Part shown: positions 1 through 11,238 of the stretch, piece by piece | Layout of the letters: every line of letters starts with the position of its first letter | How positions within the stretch are numbered: the stretch's first letter is position 1 | NCBI GenBank assembly: GCA_012295275.1 | Contig: CM022678.1 | Coordinates: forward strand, 8,501,034 to 8,534,677 | DNA: 33,644 nucleotides | DNA from: Chrysomallon squamiferum | Lineage: Eukaryota > Mollusca > Gastropoda > Neomphalida > Peltospiridae | Reading direction: 5' to 3' | Translations under genes and position numbers: made by a program | The notes under the pieces: generated by a model | What the model was told of the DNA's origin: nothing | What the model saw: only the letters and a program-made list of their open reading frames with translations | Database searches by the model: none

Positions 1-354
1 TAGTCAGGTTTGATATAACTATTATTAATAAAAATAAAAATTATTCATAGACCTTGACAAGTTTCTGAAATAGTATTAACTGCTTTGAAATTTTTCTTAA
101 TTCCAGAAAAGAGAAGTTTAACTTAACTATTTGAATAGCACAAAAGCTACTAATGCATACCCAAGTTGCAAACTGATTGTTGATTATATAATGAGCATGA
201 CATTATTAATAATAAAAAAAAAAAAAAAAACAGATAATGGTAGAAATGCTGACCATTCAGATTCAAAGAGATAACACTTACACTGGAAATATGAATAAAC
301 TAAGAATGCTTGAAGTGAACAATTTAACCTGAGAACCAGATAGAACTGACTCAC

Positions 355-471
355 CTGAGCATGTTTTGTTGTCTGAATTCAAGGTAAACATTTCTACACA
401 AACACTGCTCCACTGTGTCATGCACCCTGCAGCCCTGTTCACACGAACTGTTCACTGCAGCACTGTCACAA
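355..471 (-). CDS. EGF-like exon, frameshifted (last of four EGF exons)
   Basis: On the minus strand an acceptor (TTCAG) and a donor (GTGAGT) bound a 117-nt exon. It reads CDSAAVNSSCEQGC, then RVHDTVEQCLCRN, and after a frame change TLNSDNKTCS. The Cys spacing and the closing T-L-N-S-D-x-K-T-C motif are those of an EGF module of the fibrillin/uromodulin type, which is extracellular and disulphide-bonded. The frame breaks where a Gly-Phe/Tyr pair is expected; two bases appear to be missing there. The 5' end also has one base fewer than the phase-1 start used by two of the other EGF exons. It is therefore either a decayed exon or one with consensus errors. Confidence 0.6.
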
Positions 472-475
472 CTGA

Positions 476-1575
476 ACATAAAATATTTTTATAACTTTAT
501 TATATTTTGTCACAACTAAAATAATTTATAATTTATTCACATTCTGACACAAAAATGAAAATAAAATATTTTATAATTTTATCAAATTTTGTCACAATTA
601 AAATAAAATTAAAATATTTTATAATTTGTAAAATGTGACAAGAACAAATGTAGCTTTTCTCATTGTTAGTTAAAAGAATGATACCAAACATTCATTCAAC
701 AATAAAAAAAATTATCTATTTTTACATGATGAATGAATGAATGAATTAATTAATAAATATCTGTTTAATAATAGTTTAATTATTAGAATCAAAAAATTTT
801 ATTTTTTATTTTTATTTTTTTTATTTTTTATTTTTTTTACTTTTTTTTTTTAATGTTCTTGAAAATTAATGAGACTCAAACTGCAAAAACAAAGTTAGCT
901 GGTACCAAACAGGGTTTGTTTTTTTTTTTTTTTTTTTTTTTAACAATTTAATTTCTTAGTCACTGAAATCTGATTTTCTGTGTTAAATAAACATTCTCTT
1001 AATTTTGAATAAAAAATTATTAAAAAGTATAAAATGATATTTTTTATTATTTTATTTATTTATTTATTATATTTTTTAATGCAAAAAAAGTTAATTTTGT
1101 GACTGAGATATTAATTAACTCATTTCTATGTAATTTTTCAGTTTAAAACATCCATTCTGTTTTCTTTGGTAATTAAAATCACAAAAATATGTAAAAAAAT
1201 TCATCAATCATTTTTAAATTATCATTTAAGTATTTTTTATTTAAATAATCATTTTTACTCATTTTTATACTATAACTATTTATTAAGTAATAGGAAATGA
1301 TTTGTAACATATAACTATTTCATAAATAATAAGAAATCATCTGTAACATATAACTATTTATTAAATAATAAGAAATCATTTCTAACTATTTATTAAGTAA
1401 TAAGGAATTATTCATTGAATATAGCTGTTTATTAAATAAAACATTTCTAACATATAACTTGTTAAAAAAACATTATAATTTGAAACTTGAACCAAATTTT
1501 TTTATTGAAAATTAACTATTTATTAAATTAACTACCTTACATTCATCTGATAAGTTCTGATATCTGTGTCTATAC
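476..1575. other. AT-rich intron, no gene seen
   Basis: This stretch lies between two minus-strand EGF exons. It is about 80% A+T, with T-rich runs (785-850, 919-941) and AT-rich tetranucleotide-like sequence around 1040-1080. Near 1255-1450 a motif like ATAACTATTTATTAAATAATA recurs about five times at irregular spacing, forming a degenerate local repeat. No exon with both splice sites was recognised. Confidence 0.5.
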
Positions 1576-1705
1576 ATTCAAATGATAGGAGACTGGCAGG
1601 TTTTTGCAGTTGCTGTTTGCTTGACATGAAACTGTTGAAACACTACATTCATCTCTGTTGTTTTCACATCACACACCACCCAGCCAGCTTTACACTGACA
1701 ATGGT
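1576..1705 (-). CDS. EGF exon: end of one module, start of a calcium-binding module
   Basis: Minus strand, between an acceptor (CTCTCAG) and a possible donor GTATAG. It reads HCQCKAGWVVCDVKTT in one frame, the C-terminal half of an EGF module. After a shift it reads DECSVSTVSCQANSNCKN, a calcium-binding-EGF start (D-E-C with the usual Cys spacing), then PVSYHL where a Cys would normally follow. The change of frame near the DEC motif needs one small indel. Its order and strand agree with the exons at 1946 and 2447. Confidence 0.5.
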
Positions 1706-1945
1706 CTGAGAGGGAAAAATAAAATTTAATTTGAAAATAAATAAATTAAATTAAAATCAAATGTTTGTGTTAGTATTTATTATAAAACAAAATTTATAAA
1801 ATTATATTAAAAGTATAATCTAAATATGAAAATTTCTAATTTTACAGAATAAGTTGCTTCAGATTTCAAAATATAATTATGTTTTTAAAATATTTAAAAA
1901 TTTATTTTTACATTATTGTATTTTGTAATGAGAAATTCTGCTTAC

Positions 1946-2077
1946 TAACACATGTTGTCTGGTCATTTTCAAGTTTCTTCCCAGCCAGACAGGAACAAGT
2001 GAATCCACTGATTCTGTTAGTACAAGTATCAGTATACTTAGTAATACTGACATCAGTTGATGTACACTCATTTATAT
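1946..2077 (-). CDS. Calcium-binding EGF exon, intact
   Basis: This 132-nt minus-strand exon is symmetrical, phase 1 to phase 1, running from acceptor TGTGTAG to donor GTAAGC. It reads DINECTS, then six Cys in EGF spacing, with SGFTCSCLAGKKL and ending DQTTC. The D-I-N-E-C start and the aromatic S-G-F-x-C segment are the calcium-binding EGF signature (fibrillin-type), so the product is expected to be secreted or the ectodomain of a membrane protein. An (AAT/TTA)n microsatellite occupies the place of the pyrimidine tract just upstream of the acceptor. This is the cleanest of the four EGF exons. Confidence 0.8.
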
Positions 2078-2083
2078 CTACAC

Positions 2084-2084
<1 letters not shown>

Positions 2085-2140
<56 letters not shown>
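2085..2140. repeat. (AAT)n microsatellite next to a splice acceptor
   Basis: About 56 bp of uninterrupted AAT repeat on the plus strand. On the minus strand it is (TTA)n and lies 5-60 bp upstream of the acceptor AG of the calcium-binding EGF exon. Confidence 0.95.
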
Positions 2141-2142
<2 letters not shown>

Positions 2143-2304
2143 CAATATAATAATAACAATAATATTAACAATAATATTAACAATAAAGTAAAAAACTTAT
2201 TTCAAATGCCTTAGTATAATATTGTTCAAACTTTCATTTTTTTCTGCATTTATATTTAATACATAAATGTACATGTTCATATGTATGTAAAGGATAAAAA
2301 GAAA

Positions 2305-2336
<32 letters not shown>

Positions 2337-2446
2337 CTGAAAGTAAAGGTACAACAGAAAAGATTAGTAAATGTTTATAAACCAAGGACTTTTTTCTAGT
2401 TAAATGTATAAAGCAATATTCTGTACTGACAACACATGAGTTGTAC

Positions 2447-2547
2447 CTGTTGCTAGTTTGTATCCAAAGTTACAACTGTAGAGTCCTGTTTGTCCACATT
2501 GGTGCAGTAATGGCTGCAGCTGAGATGAGAGTAAAACTGACATGGAT
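2447..2547 (-). CDS. EGF exon, one base short
   Basis: Minus strand, acceptor TTTCAG to donor GTACAA, 101 nt where a phase 1-1 exon should be a multiple of three. It reads DPCQFYSHLSCSHYCTNVDK, then continues one frame over as YSCNFGYKLATG. Together these form a full EGF module with six Cys and the Y-S-C-x-F-G-Y core. One base is missing near Asp-Ser before the YSC motif. It is the most upstream EGF exon found. No signal peptide or start exon was identified. Confidence 0.6.
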
Positions 2548-2961
2548 CTGAAACTGTATTGAGAAAACTGGTATTAGCTTTACTTAATTAATATAATAAT
2601 ACTTTTATAAATGTTACTTCTGTGTCAAACTCAGCTATTTGTGAAATTATCATCTGAGACAAGACAGTCACTCCTTTCAGTTTTTGCTTTGATAGATACA
2701 GTTTAGAGAAAAAATGCTAAGATGACAGTTTCAAACACAACACAGATGAAATGTGTCTGTAGTTTAATATGAAGTGATCAAGTGATCAAGATTTGCAATG
2801 GAGAATGTAGCAATGGATGTCTACAAATTCTCAAAGTCTGTTTATACAAGCAGACACAATAGAGAAGAATAATCTTACAATATTTATTTAACAGCTATAA
2901 CAATATTGTCACTCTGGTGTAAAGTATTACACATGTTTATATATATTTATTTCTTCTGCAG

Positions 2962-4516
2962 AGACTGTTACAGCTGTTTCTCTCTTTCTAAAAAAGAAAT
3001 GTGTTGTTCTCATTGATGATATATTTGGTAAGACTAATCATGTTTCAGTTTTTACAGACTCATGGAAACTGAAATTTCCAAAGATATGGAACCTTGTTCA
3101 GGATGGTTCTTTGAAATGTATTATTTCTTTAAGAAAACAAATATTTTCAGAAAGTGAAATTAGTTTGAAGGAATTTGGTCTGTTTAATGAGAATCATGTT
3201 CTTGATCTGCAGAGTGATGACTATTGTCTGGATTATGATGAAAAGAAAGAAATTCTAAACAAATATCTGGAACAAAAAGATGTTACAATGAATACAAATT
3301 ATAAATAGACTGTCACTGACAGTTCATCTACAGTTTGGATTTCCTCAGGTGTGTGTGTATTATGTTAACTGTAGAATATGTCACATATCAGCTGGAAAAC
3401 TGGAAAAATGATAAATCTTCAGAGATCAATTACCTAGTTCTACTGCTGATCTTGTTCCAACAAGGCAGTTTCAGCATTGATTCACTGGACCCTTTTGAAG
3501 ATAACACTGACAGTGACATAATGAAATTAGTAAGACTGCTAGAGGTAGACTGAGTGTAGAAAACACTGGACTCAAACATATAAACAAAACAGCTGATTAA
3601 TTGTGTACCTATTTGAAGCAGTGTGACAATAAACACACATTTATTCAGCAGTTAGTGTTTGACTGTTTCTGATGTTTACAACTAAGTTTCCAAAGAAAAC
3701 AGCAGAGTTGCTAGAAGTGTATCCTGTTTCCATCTTGTTAGAACATGATGTAATGCCTGGAAATCTAACAAAAGTCACATTGTTCTTGCTCACAAATTTA
3801 CAGACTTGCTGGCATCAAGCAGTTTCAGAAAAATTATTTCATATCCATCACTGAAAGGTGAAGAGTTTCTAAAATATAGCATGGAGAAAACAGACTTTTA
3901 TGGTAAGTTGTCTCAAATACTGCATCAGAGACAACGTAAGCTAAATTTCTATAAATCATTTGTACATGTAAACACTGCTAGTGAAGTATTCAGTAATGTT
4001 TTATGTCTTCTTGACAATGATTCAAAATTTCACTCTAGTTACACACGGTATTTGAAAGTTGATTGAAATGTTATAAATTCATCATCTGTTACAAGTGAGT
4101 GTACTGTGAATGGACTAAGAACATTGTCAAGACTTTGGAAAATGAATTTAACATATATGAAAAACAGAACGTTTGGATATTTCTCATTTGTTTAGTGATG
4201 AAGATGTTGTGAGAATACTGCTCAAATCAGGTGTTATTCCAACATTTGATACATTCTGTACAGCTGCTTGTTCAAAAACAGACAATATTCAAAGAACTGT
4301 TACAGTATAAAGAGGAGATACAAGTGACTCTGTGTTCACACTTGTTATGTCTTTATATTTGTTAAGGTAACATGATCATTGTTTGTCTTTTGGCTGAGCA
4401 TTTCAAACATTATAAAAGAAATAGCAAAACTGAAACTTGATGGTTTAAATGATGAGAAAAGAGATAAAGTTCTTTTAGCAGCAGTAATGTGGACATCTAC
4501 TGATACAGTGAATTTG
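2962..4516 (+). pseudogene. Degenerate nSTAND3-like NTPase with possible ankyrin-like tail
   Basis: After an acceptor-like TTCTGCAG, 115 codons are open (2962-3308). They include CVVLIDDIFG, a Walker B-type strand, followed by a W-rich helix, a CIISLRKQIF strand and the LDLQSDDYCLDYDEKKEIL segment. This order is typical of novel STAND NTPases of the DZIP3-like/nSTAND3 group, which are often expanded in molluscs and thought to act as signalling or immune sensors. Further pieces follow in other frames: FGFPQ at about 3331, a helical part at 3350-3553, and 3806-4066. A last piece near 4190-4300, DEDVVRILLKSG, resembles an ankyrin repeat. Several frameshifts and stops separate the pieces, and no P-loop is visible upstream. 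The reading is lost at about 4517, where LINE sequence begins. Family assignment rests on motif recognition only. Confidence 0.55.
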
Positions 4517-5070
4517 TCACTAAATTCATTTTATACAAAGACAGAGAAATAGTGAGAACAGCTTTACCCAAAACAAGCTGAAAAACAAGCAATACAGGGT
4601 TAATGAACAATTCCACAAAGAAATTAATGAGAGGAGGAAATTACTGCATCCAGATTACAAATCAGCAAAAGGCAAAGGAAAAGAGCGACTTTAAGTGGTG
4701 ATAAATTGTATATGGAGGGCAGGCTGTTTAGACTATGAGAGGATGGGACAGAAGCCAGTAACACAAACATAACAACTCAGCCAACAGAAACAAAAATATA
4801 GACCACAGCAACACAAGCCAACCTCTCACCAAGACAAACCAATTGAGTCAGTGCAATACAACAAGGGAGGAGGACAAGTCTTACAAAGCAAAAACAGTGT
4901 TGAGTAAATGTCAGTAAACTCTCTCATTTGTAAAAATACCCCAAACAAAAATCATAAAGAAATAAGCCCTTATATTTTAAAAATAACAGAGATTAATGTG
5001 TGAGGTTTGGTAAGTGAGCTCAGAGATACTATATTTCTTGAAACATCACTAATTATGATACATTAGTATT
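4517..5070 (+). mobile_element. LINE fragment (copy 1): end of ORF1 and start of ORF2
   Basis: About 500 bp match 13549-14040 at over 90% by eye, so this is a 5'-truncated copy of the longer LINE at 12790-15430. It holds the C-terminal part of an L1/Tx1-type ORF1 protein (RRKLLHPDYKSAK, then GDKLYMEGRLF), the ORF1 tail, a TAAATG stop/start junction at about 4906, and the first residues of ORF2 (KITEINV, then a stop, then the GLVSELRDTIFLE endonuclease start). It lies in the nSTAND pseudogene, and recognisable LINE sequence ends before the piggyBac terminus at 5144. Target-site duplications were not identified. Confidence 0.8.
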
Positions 5071-5143
5071 CTTTATTATAAAGTATATGCTAAAAACAGA
5101 GTTTCTTTATCTCAGTGTAAATCTGGGTGTATAGGTGTATATA

Positions 5144-7165
5144 TTAACCCTTTGAACCCGTCAGGTCAGTTTTCTGGCTGAGCATATAGTATATATACCC
5201 GCTTGTATACTTGGTCATACTTCCGCCAGGAAGCTTCAAGAAATTTTTGCAAATGATTGCAGTTTTTGGAGTATTTTTTGCCATAAACATGAGTGGTAAG
5301 AAAGTGACAACCAAGCAGACATTACGAATGATAATGTCAGATTCTGAGGATGAGAATGAAGTGTCTGAATATGGAAATAATAGTGATTTTGAAAACAAAG
5401 AGAGTGATGACAATGATGTTGTCAATGATACATATAATAAAAACACGAATGCAAATGAAGGTGAAAATGAAAATGATTCTGTCGATAATCACATCCCAGG
5501 TGGTGATGTTTTACAACCTGTTAGTGGGTGTGGCCGTGGTAGGGTGTGTGGCCATGGTAGTCTGGTGTGGCCGTGGTTGAGGTGTGTGACAGAATTCTCA
5601 GACTCAGGTAGAACAGTGTCAGTGGACAAGTGACACGAGAGGGTATCGTGAAAAACAATTCAATCCTAAAGAACACCCCAGTCTCAGAAATATTCCAGAT
5701 TCACTCAATAATGAGAGCAGCCCTGCTGACTTTTTTACTTTATTCTGGAAAGATGATTTGTGGCAGCTCTTTGTTGTTGAAACTAATACAGGCAGAACAT
5801 AACAGAGAAGCAAAACCCTCACATTATTATTAAAAATAGTTTAGTACACTAACAGAGATAAAAGCATTTTTTTGCTGTCGAGTAGCAATGGAAATCTTTA
5901 TTCACAAGGACCGCTATGAACAATTTTGGTGAGATAAGGAAAATTTCTTGACCATCACACCTGAATTTGCACAGATTTTTACAAGAGATAGATTTTTAGC
6001 AATATGGTCTTTGCTACATAGTGTAAATAAATTAGACCCAGAGCTAGGCAAATCTGATAAGATTTACAAATCAAGGCTGATGTTCAATCACTTGTTGGAA
6101 AAATTCAGGTTGCATTATACACCAAGAAGCAATCTGTCACTTGATGAGGAAATGATTCTGATAAAAAAAACTCTCTATCTATAAATCAGTATAACAAAGA
6201 TAAACCGATAAAGTATCAACACCTTCCTAGTTTGTGACGTGAGAATGGCTACATTTCAAATACAGAAGTATACACAGGTCACAGGAAGGATGCTGAAACT
6301 GTTGAAAATCTTGGTGGACTGGAAACCTTGTTGTTTGTATGTTGGAACTGTTTTGTGACCAGCATTACTGTGTGTTTTACAGACAGACTCTACACTAGTG
6401 TATATTTGTGTGAGTTTTTGCTGGAAAAGAGAGGAATCTGCCTAGTGGGCACTGCACTTACAAATCGCAAACTTTATCGAAAACAAACTGATCAAATCAA
6501 AAACTCAAATCAGATGAGGCAGTTTGAACTATTGTTCAATGTAATTGTAGCAGCAATTGTTTGGTGCAACAAAAAGCCCGTTTATTTTGTAACTTCTGCA
6601 CTAATAGCCCACCCTCACCCAGTACATGTACAAAGATATGATAGTAAAGAGCACAGAAGACTTCCTGTGGGATGTCCAAAAGCTGTCCAAAGTTACAATG
6701 CATAAAAATGACCAACTTACTGAGCTGCATCAGAGCAGACGTCATTACAACTGGCCACGTCGTCTTATTATGAACTTTTTTACGTGGGCTGTGAATAATG
6801 CATACGTAATCATGTGACCTTATCAGCTGCATAATCCCCAGGGGCAAAGAGTGTTTACATTCCACGTGTTTGTTGAAAAACTCTGCCATCAACTTGTGGG
6901 CAATTATCTCTGTCTGTTACCAGTGAAAGTGAATCTGTACACAGACAAACACCTCCAAGATTACAGACCTCACGAGTTGGAAAGAGTCCATATCAAACAG
7001 TAGGTGTGTAGTGTGTCTGGAAAAGCACAATGACAACAAAGTCCTAGTGCTGCATATAAGAACCTTCCCAAAAAGTCAAAAACAGATTTTTGTAACTACT
7101 GCAAGACTTAGAAAAGGTATACCAGATAAATATATGAGACATTCAAATATAATTTCATGTAATAA
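5144..7165 (+). mobile_element. Decayed piggyBac-family DNA transposon
   Basis: The left end is TTAA followed by CCCTTTGAACCCG (5144-5160), a piggyBac-type terminal inverted repeat at its TTAA target. Inside, in several frames, are an acidic N-terminal region (5291-5500), the DDE_Tnp_1_7 N-part (5948-6180, with SNLSLDEEM), the catalytic core and a Cys-rich tail. No matching right inverted repeat was found up to 7700, so the 3' end is lost or diverged. The given end is approximate. It sits just downstream of LINE copy 1. Confidence 0.8.
5291..7165 (+). pseudogene. piggyBac-like transposase, frameshifted
   Basis: This encoded a DDE transposase that excises and inserts at TTAA. The first catalytic Asp is in LVCDV (codon 6236-6238). 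The second is in FTDRLYTS (6382-6384), followed by VGTALTNRKL. Near 6700 the expected Gly-Val-Asp block with the third Asp is missing: CPKAVQSYNA is followed almost directly, in another frame, by KNDQL, which carries only the last Asp (6710-6712). RRHYNWPRRLIMNFF and VNNAY follow, and remnants of a Cys-rich C-terminal domain lie at about 6995-7130. Frame changes occur before 5948, after 6184, near 6240, near 6700 and after 6817, so the element cannot make active enzyme. Confidence 0.75.
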
Positions 7166-7440
7166 TTTGTTTAACAGTAAAAATATATTTGTATTAAAAA
7201 AGCTATGTTTGTTAATAGAACTATATGTGAGAGTATGTCCTTCTACACATCTGCATTTTAATTTTGTTATTTTATAGCTGAAATACATTCTTCTCTGTAC
7301 TGTAATCTACACTTTATGAGAATGAAGTCATTGTCACTGTACAACTGAGTCTCATCTCCTGTAAAAACACACAATATATTTGTCCTGACTTTTATTTGTA
7401 GAATTCTCTGGTTATTAGTTATTACTCCTTTTTATATTTA

Positions 7441-7495
<55 letters not shown>

Positions 7496-7758
7496 AATAA
7501 AATAAAATAAAATAAAATAAAATAAAATAAAATAAAGTAAAAGGATAGAGAAAAGTAAAAAGAACTTAAAATCAGACTGTGATCTGTTATTTTTATAATT
7601 GCTGTGTCATTTCATGAGTTGTCTTAATGATTATTCCTTATTGTATTATATTTTCATGTAGGCTGCTTAATTCAGTATAGGAGAAAATATTTTGCATAGA
7701 ATTTTGTCAAAAACTGAGCAAAATGGAAAGGTTTACAATGACTAATGTATTTAAATAC
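7166..7758. other. Spacer with AAAT/AAAAT microsatellite, no gene seen
   Basis: AT-rich sequence between the piggyBac remnant and the first recognised exon of the minus-strand gene. The only clear structure is a (TAAA)n tract that passes into (AAAAT)n at 7437-7538. Confidence 0.6.
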
Positions 7759-7889
7759 CTGCTGGACAGCACCAAATACTTCAACTCTACTGGAGACTTG
7801 AGCTGCTCTTTGTTCCAAAATGTCAGTTTGACTTTGAATTTATCAACAATTTCTTGAATATTTTTATCCTTAACAAGCTGATTTAACCT
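7759..7889 (-). CDS. Unidentified minus-strand gene, exon 6 (helical)
   Basis: Acceptor TTTTCAG, then a 131-nt exon in phase 0, ending in phase 2 at donor GTATTT. It encodes RLNQLVKDKNIQEIVDKF, KVKLTFWNKEQL and ELKYLVLSSR. The content is charged and rich in Leu/Lys, looks alpha-helical, and has no recognised domain. The phase-0 start agrees with the phase-0 end of the exon at 8295-8418. A downstream exon must exist because the exon ends in phase 2; it was not found before 5144, where the transposon remnants begin. Confidence 0.55.
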
Positions 7890-8294
7890 CTGAAAATAAA
7901 CTGTTTAAATCCACTGTTTAGTATATTGGTTTCTTCAGTTCCTATAAATATATGATGAAAGATCTGAATGTCATTCATTAAATACTGACCTTTCCTTGTT
8001 ATAAAACAATTCAATAAATTAACACAGCATGAATCAATATAATTATAGAAAACTAAAAATTGAACTATAACCTTTTCTAAATCTTATGTTTTGTATTCTA
8101 ATGAGATCTAATGATGCAGTTATCAATTCAAATTATTTACTGAAAGATAATCTAAAGAGATAACAAATATGTCTAAAATAAAGATGAATTAGATTCACAT
8201 AATTAAAGCTAAAGTAGAATTTTTCATTAACAGAAACACCTTCAACAAAATTAATGTAGATATGTTTTTCTTTATGAACTGATTTCACACACAC

Positions 8295-8418
8295 CTCAAC
8301 ATCATTCTTTAAGCCATGTAGTTCTTGGTCCACATTCTTTTCAGCAATGTCCCAAGACCTTTCTTGAATCTCTTTTCTCTGCTCTAGAGTTAATTTGTCC
8401 ATCTTGAAGGAACTTAGT
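8295..8418 (-). CDS. Unidentified minus-strand gene, exon 5 (helical)
   Basis: Minus strand, acceptor AAATAG to donor GAG|GTGTGT, 124 nt. The open frame reads LSSFKMDKLTLEQRKEIQER, then SWDIAEKNVDQELHGLKNDVE, an amphipathic helix candidate. The start phase is off by one relative to the phase-0 end of the preceding exon. The first bases also read TKFLQ in the expected phase, so a small indel near 8404 may be present. The ATG at 8400-8402 could alternatively be a start codon. Confidence 0.5.
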
Positions 8419-8446
8419 CTATTTAAAATACCAAAAATAAACCATA

Positions 8447-8477
<31 letters not shown>

Positions 8478-8626
8478 CAAAAGGTAATGTAAAAACACTG
8501 AAGTGACATTACTCTGAAAATAATAAAGTATATTAATAAAATAATAAGCAGACATTTTATTAGTTTTGACATCATTTCATAAACAGGAAACATAAAATCC
8601 CTGAAAGACTAAGCATATGCCATGAG

Positions 8627-8638
<12 letters not shown>

Positions 8639-8679
<41 letters not shown>
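8639..8679. repeat. (GT)n microsatellite
   Basis: About 41 bp of GT repeat, just preceded by a short AT tract. It is intronic relative to the minus-strand gene. Confidence 0.95.
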
Positions 8680-8680
<1 letters not shown>

Positions 8681-9023
8681 TTTTTAACATTTGTATCTAC
8701 AAAATGACTTTTTAAATAGTAAAACATCAGGCCCCGATCTCTTTTCATAATAAACTAAAATGAGTGAAGATTGTCTAGTATAATAAGTTAAACATAAAAG
8801 TGGAAAAAGAAGAATTTTTACTCTATTTAATAAAAACTAAAAGAATACACCCTGTCCAAAACAAAGAAACTATGCTAACTGAATAAATAGTCTTTTTTCA
8901 CATAAGTATTGTTTACCATATTGAAAGATTTCAATGACATAAATTGTGATATCATTAATTTAAAATAACAAATCACATCTTTAAGTGAAATTATAAATAA
9001 AAGCAGAATAGAAATTTACTTAC

Positions 9024-9053
9024 TTTGAATTCTTCATCTGATAAGTTGGTGAA
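9024..9053 (-). CDS. Unidentified minus-strand gene, exon 4 (30-nt microexon)
   Basis: A 30-nt exon between acceptor ATTTCAG and a strong donor GTAAGT, phase 0 to phase 0, encoding FTNLSDEEFK. It fits exactly between exon 3, which ends in phase 0, and exon 5. It is too short for automatic detection; the support is both consensus splice sites and matching phase. Confidence 0.5.
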
Positions 9054-9276
9054 CTGAAATAAAAATATACATTTGAGGCAGCTGTCCCAATGGGGAAACA
9101 AGTCTGGATATTGCTGACATTTTGCTAGTTAAGGAAAATGATGGATGCAACATGAACTGCTGAACTCAAAAGGTGTTTCCTAATTTAACTAATGTCTGCA
9201 CAGACTGAAATAAAGAAACCTTAGCATAATATAAAAAGTCAGTATAAATAAAATGCACAAACCTGAAAAAACTCTA

Positions 9277-9813
9277 CATGATTTAAATACACATAACTGA
9301 AAACTAGGACTGAAGATATCATGTCATGTTACATGTAATTATACATGATTTAAATACACATAACTGAAAACTAGGACTGAAGATATCATGTCATGTTACA
9401 TGTAATTATACATGATTTAAATACACATAACTGAAAACTAGGACTGAAGATATGTCATGTTACATGTAATTATACATGATTTAAATACACATAACTGAAA
9501 ACTAGGGCTGAAGATATCATGTCATGTTACATGTAATTATACATGATTTAAATACACATAACTGAAAACTAGGACTGAAGATATCATGTCATGTTACATG
9601 TAATTATACATGATTTAAATACACATAACTGAAAACTAGGACTGAAGATATCATGTCATGTTACATGTAATTATACATGATTTAAATACACATAACTGAA
9701 AACTAGGACTGAAGATATCATGTCATGTTACATGTAATTATACATGATTTAAATACACATAACTGAAAACTAGGACTGAAGATATCATGTCATGTTACAT
9801 GTAATTATACATG
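9277..9813. repeat. 67-bp minisatellite, eight copies
   Basis: Eight head-to-tail units begin with CATGATTTAAATACACATAA at 9277, 9344, 9411, 9475, 9542, 9609, 9676 and 9743. The period is 67 bp except for one 64-bp unit that lost ATC. Units differ by at most one or two bases, so expansion is recent. Each unit has TACATGTA and ATATCATGTCATGT, short palindromic stretches. It lies in an intron of the minus-strand gene. There are no spacers between units. Confidence 0.95.
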
Positions 9814-9928
9814 TTTTAATCAGTTGTTTGCTCAAACCTGTGTAGTGGGATTCAGTATACACAGTGCAGACAAGATTACACACAATCAGATGACTCTAAC
9901 CAAAACAAAGCATTTAATACCACCTTGA

Positions 9929-9931
<3 letters not shown>

Positions 9932-9990
<59 letters not shown>
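9932..9990. repeat. (CA)n microsatellite
   Basis: About 59 bp of CA repeat within an intron of the minus-strand gene. Confidence 0.95.
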
Positions 9991-9994
<4 letters not shown>

Positions 9995-10399
9995 CACAAA
10001 GACACTGTATGTAAGTAAATACAAACATACAAACAAGGCTCAAAACTCATCTGAAATAAATTGAATGACACTAATTTGTTTTTGGTAGCCCAAACAAAAA
10101 ATATTCATGTTTCAGCTTTTGAGTGTAGGAAAAAATGTATTGATCATTAACTTTTGAAGTAAGATAAAAAAATATGCTTCGAAGAGTCACTTATGCAAAT
10201 ATACCAACATATGTGATACTGAAATTCTACTTTATCAAGAGAAAGAAAAATCAAATTTTTTTTTTAACATCCCAGTCACCCAAACAGAAATTTGGTAGCA
10301 TTTGGTGACTGGCCATTATAAGCCCTGCACTCATATGTACATATGTATTTAAACATATTACTATTATTTATTATTATAAAATATATCCAGACCACTTAC

Positions 10400-10494
10400 T
10401 TCAGAAAATGTTTCTGTTTTATTGAATTCCTCTGTCTGGCTTGTAACTGTATCAGATGAATTTGTCATCTTCAGGATTTTTCTCTCAAAATCAC
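10400..10494 (-). CDS. Unidentified minus-strand gene, exon 3
   Basis: Acceptor TTTTGCAG to donor GTAAGT, 95 nt, phase 1 to phase 0. It encodes DFERKILKMTNSSDTVTSQT, then EEFNKTETFSE. The phase-1 start joins the phase-1 end of exon 2 (GAA G + GT gives Glu-Gly), and the phase-0 end joins the microexon. The content is polar, with Ser/Thr/Glu, and probably forms a linker between helices. No domain recognised. Confidence 0.55.
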
Positions 10495-10805
10495 CTGCAA
10501 AACCAGAAAGAGATTTATTTTCAGCTTGCACAATTAAGTTTGCAAATCAAGATTACTTATTTAGCAATTTTGGAAGGAAAGCTGGATCAGCCACAATTAA
10601 CAAACTCAAAACTGTTTCCAGCTAATATTTCTCTGTTTTATTTCCTCTTTCATCTTGAACTTCTACACTGATCTAGCAGACATTTTTGGCAGGCATCCTG
10701 GCTACTAATAATTATTTATGATGAGCCTAAAATTGTGATAGGATTATATCTCATAGGAAAAAATAAAAACAAATTCCTAAATAAAAATCAAAGAAAATAT
10801 ATTTC

Positions 10806-10808
<3 letters not shown>

Positions 10809-10877
<69 letters not shown>
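10809..10877. repeat. (TA)n microsatellite
   Basis: About 69 bp of alternating TA, which is self-complementary, in an intron of the minus-strand gene. Confidence 0.95.
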
Positions 10878-10879
<2 letters not shown>

Positions 10880-11238
10880 AGCTAACCTGAAATTTTTAGT
10901 TATGTTTGTGTAATTCCCAACTTTACTTAAAAACTGTTAAGGTTTATTAAAAAAAATATAAATTATTTATAAAAAAAATATATATTTCCTTAATTATTAG
11001 GATCAACATTGAGTGTCAAAAACAAAAACATGATATAAAAATACATTTTTGCCTTAACACAAAAATTAAAGTTAATAATAATAATAATTATTTATTATTT
11101 ATTATATTATTGTTGTTGTTGTTATTATTATTATTTTAACATTAGCATAATCACCACCATTATTATCATAATCATTTCTGTTACTATGTTTTCTTAGATA
11201 CAGATTACTAAGAACTTTAAAATTTAAAGATTGTTCAC

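Noticed and set aside
9277-9813. CRISPR-like array
   Set aside because: The 67-bp units are directly adjacent with no unique spacers, in an animal genome.
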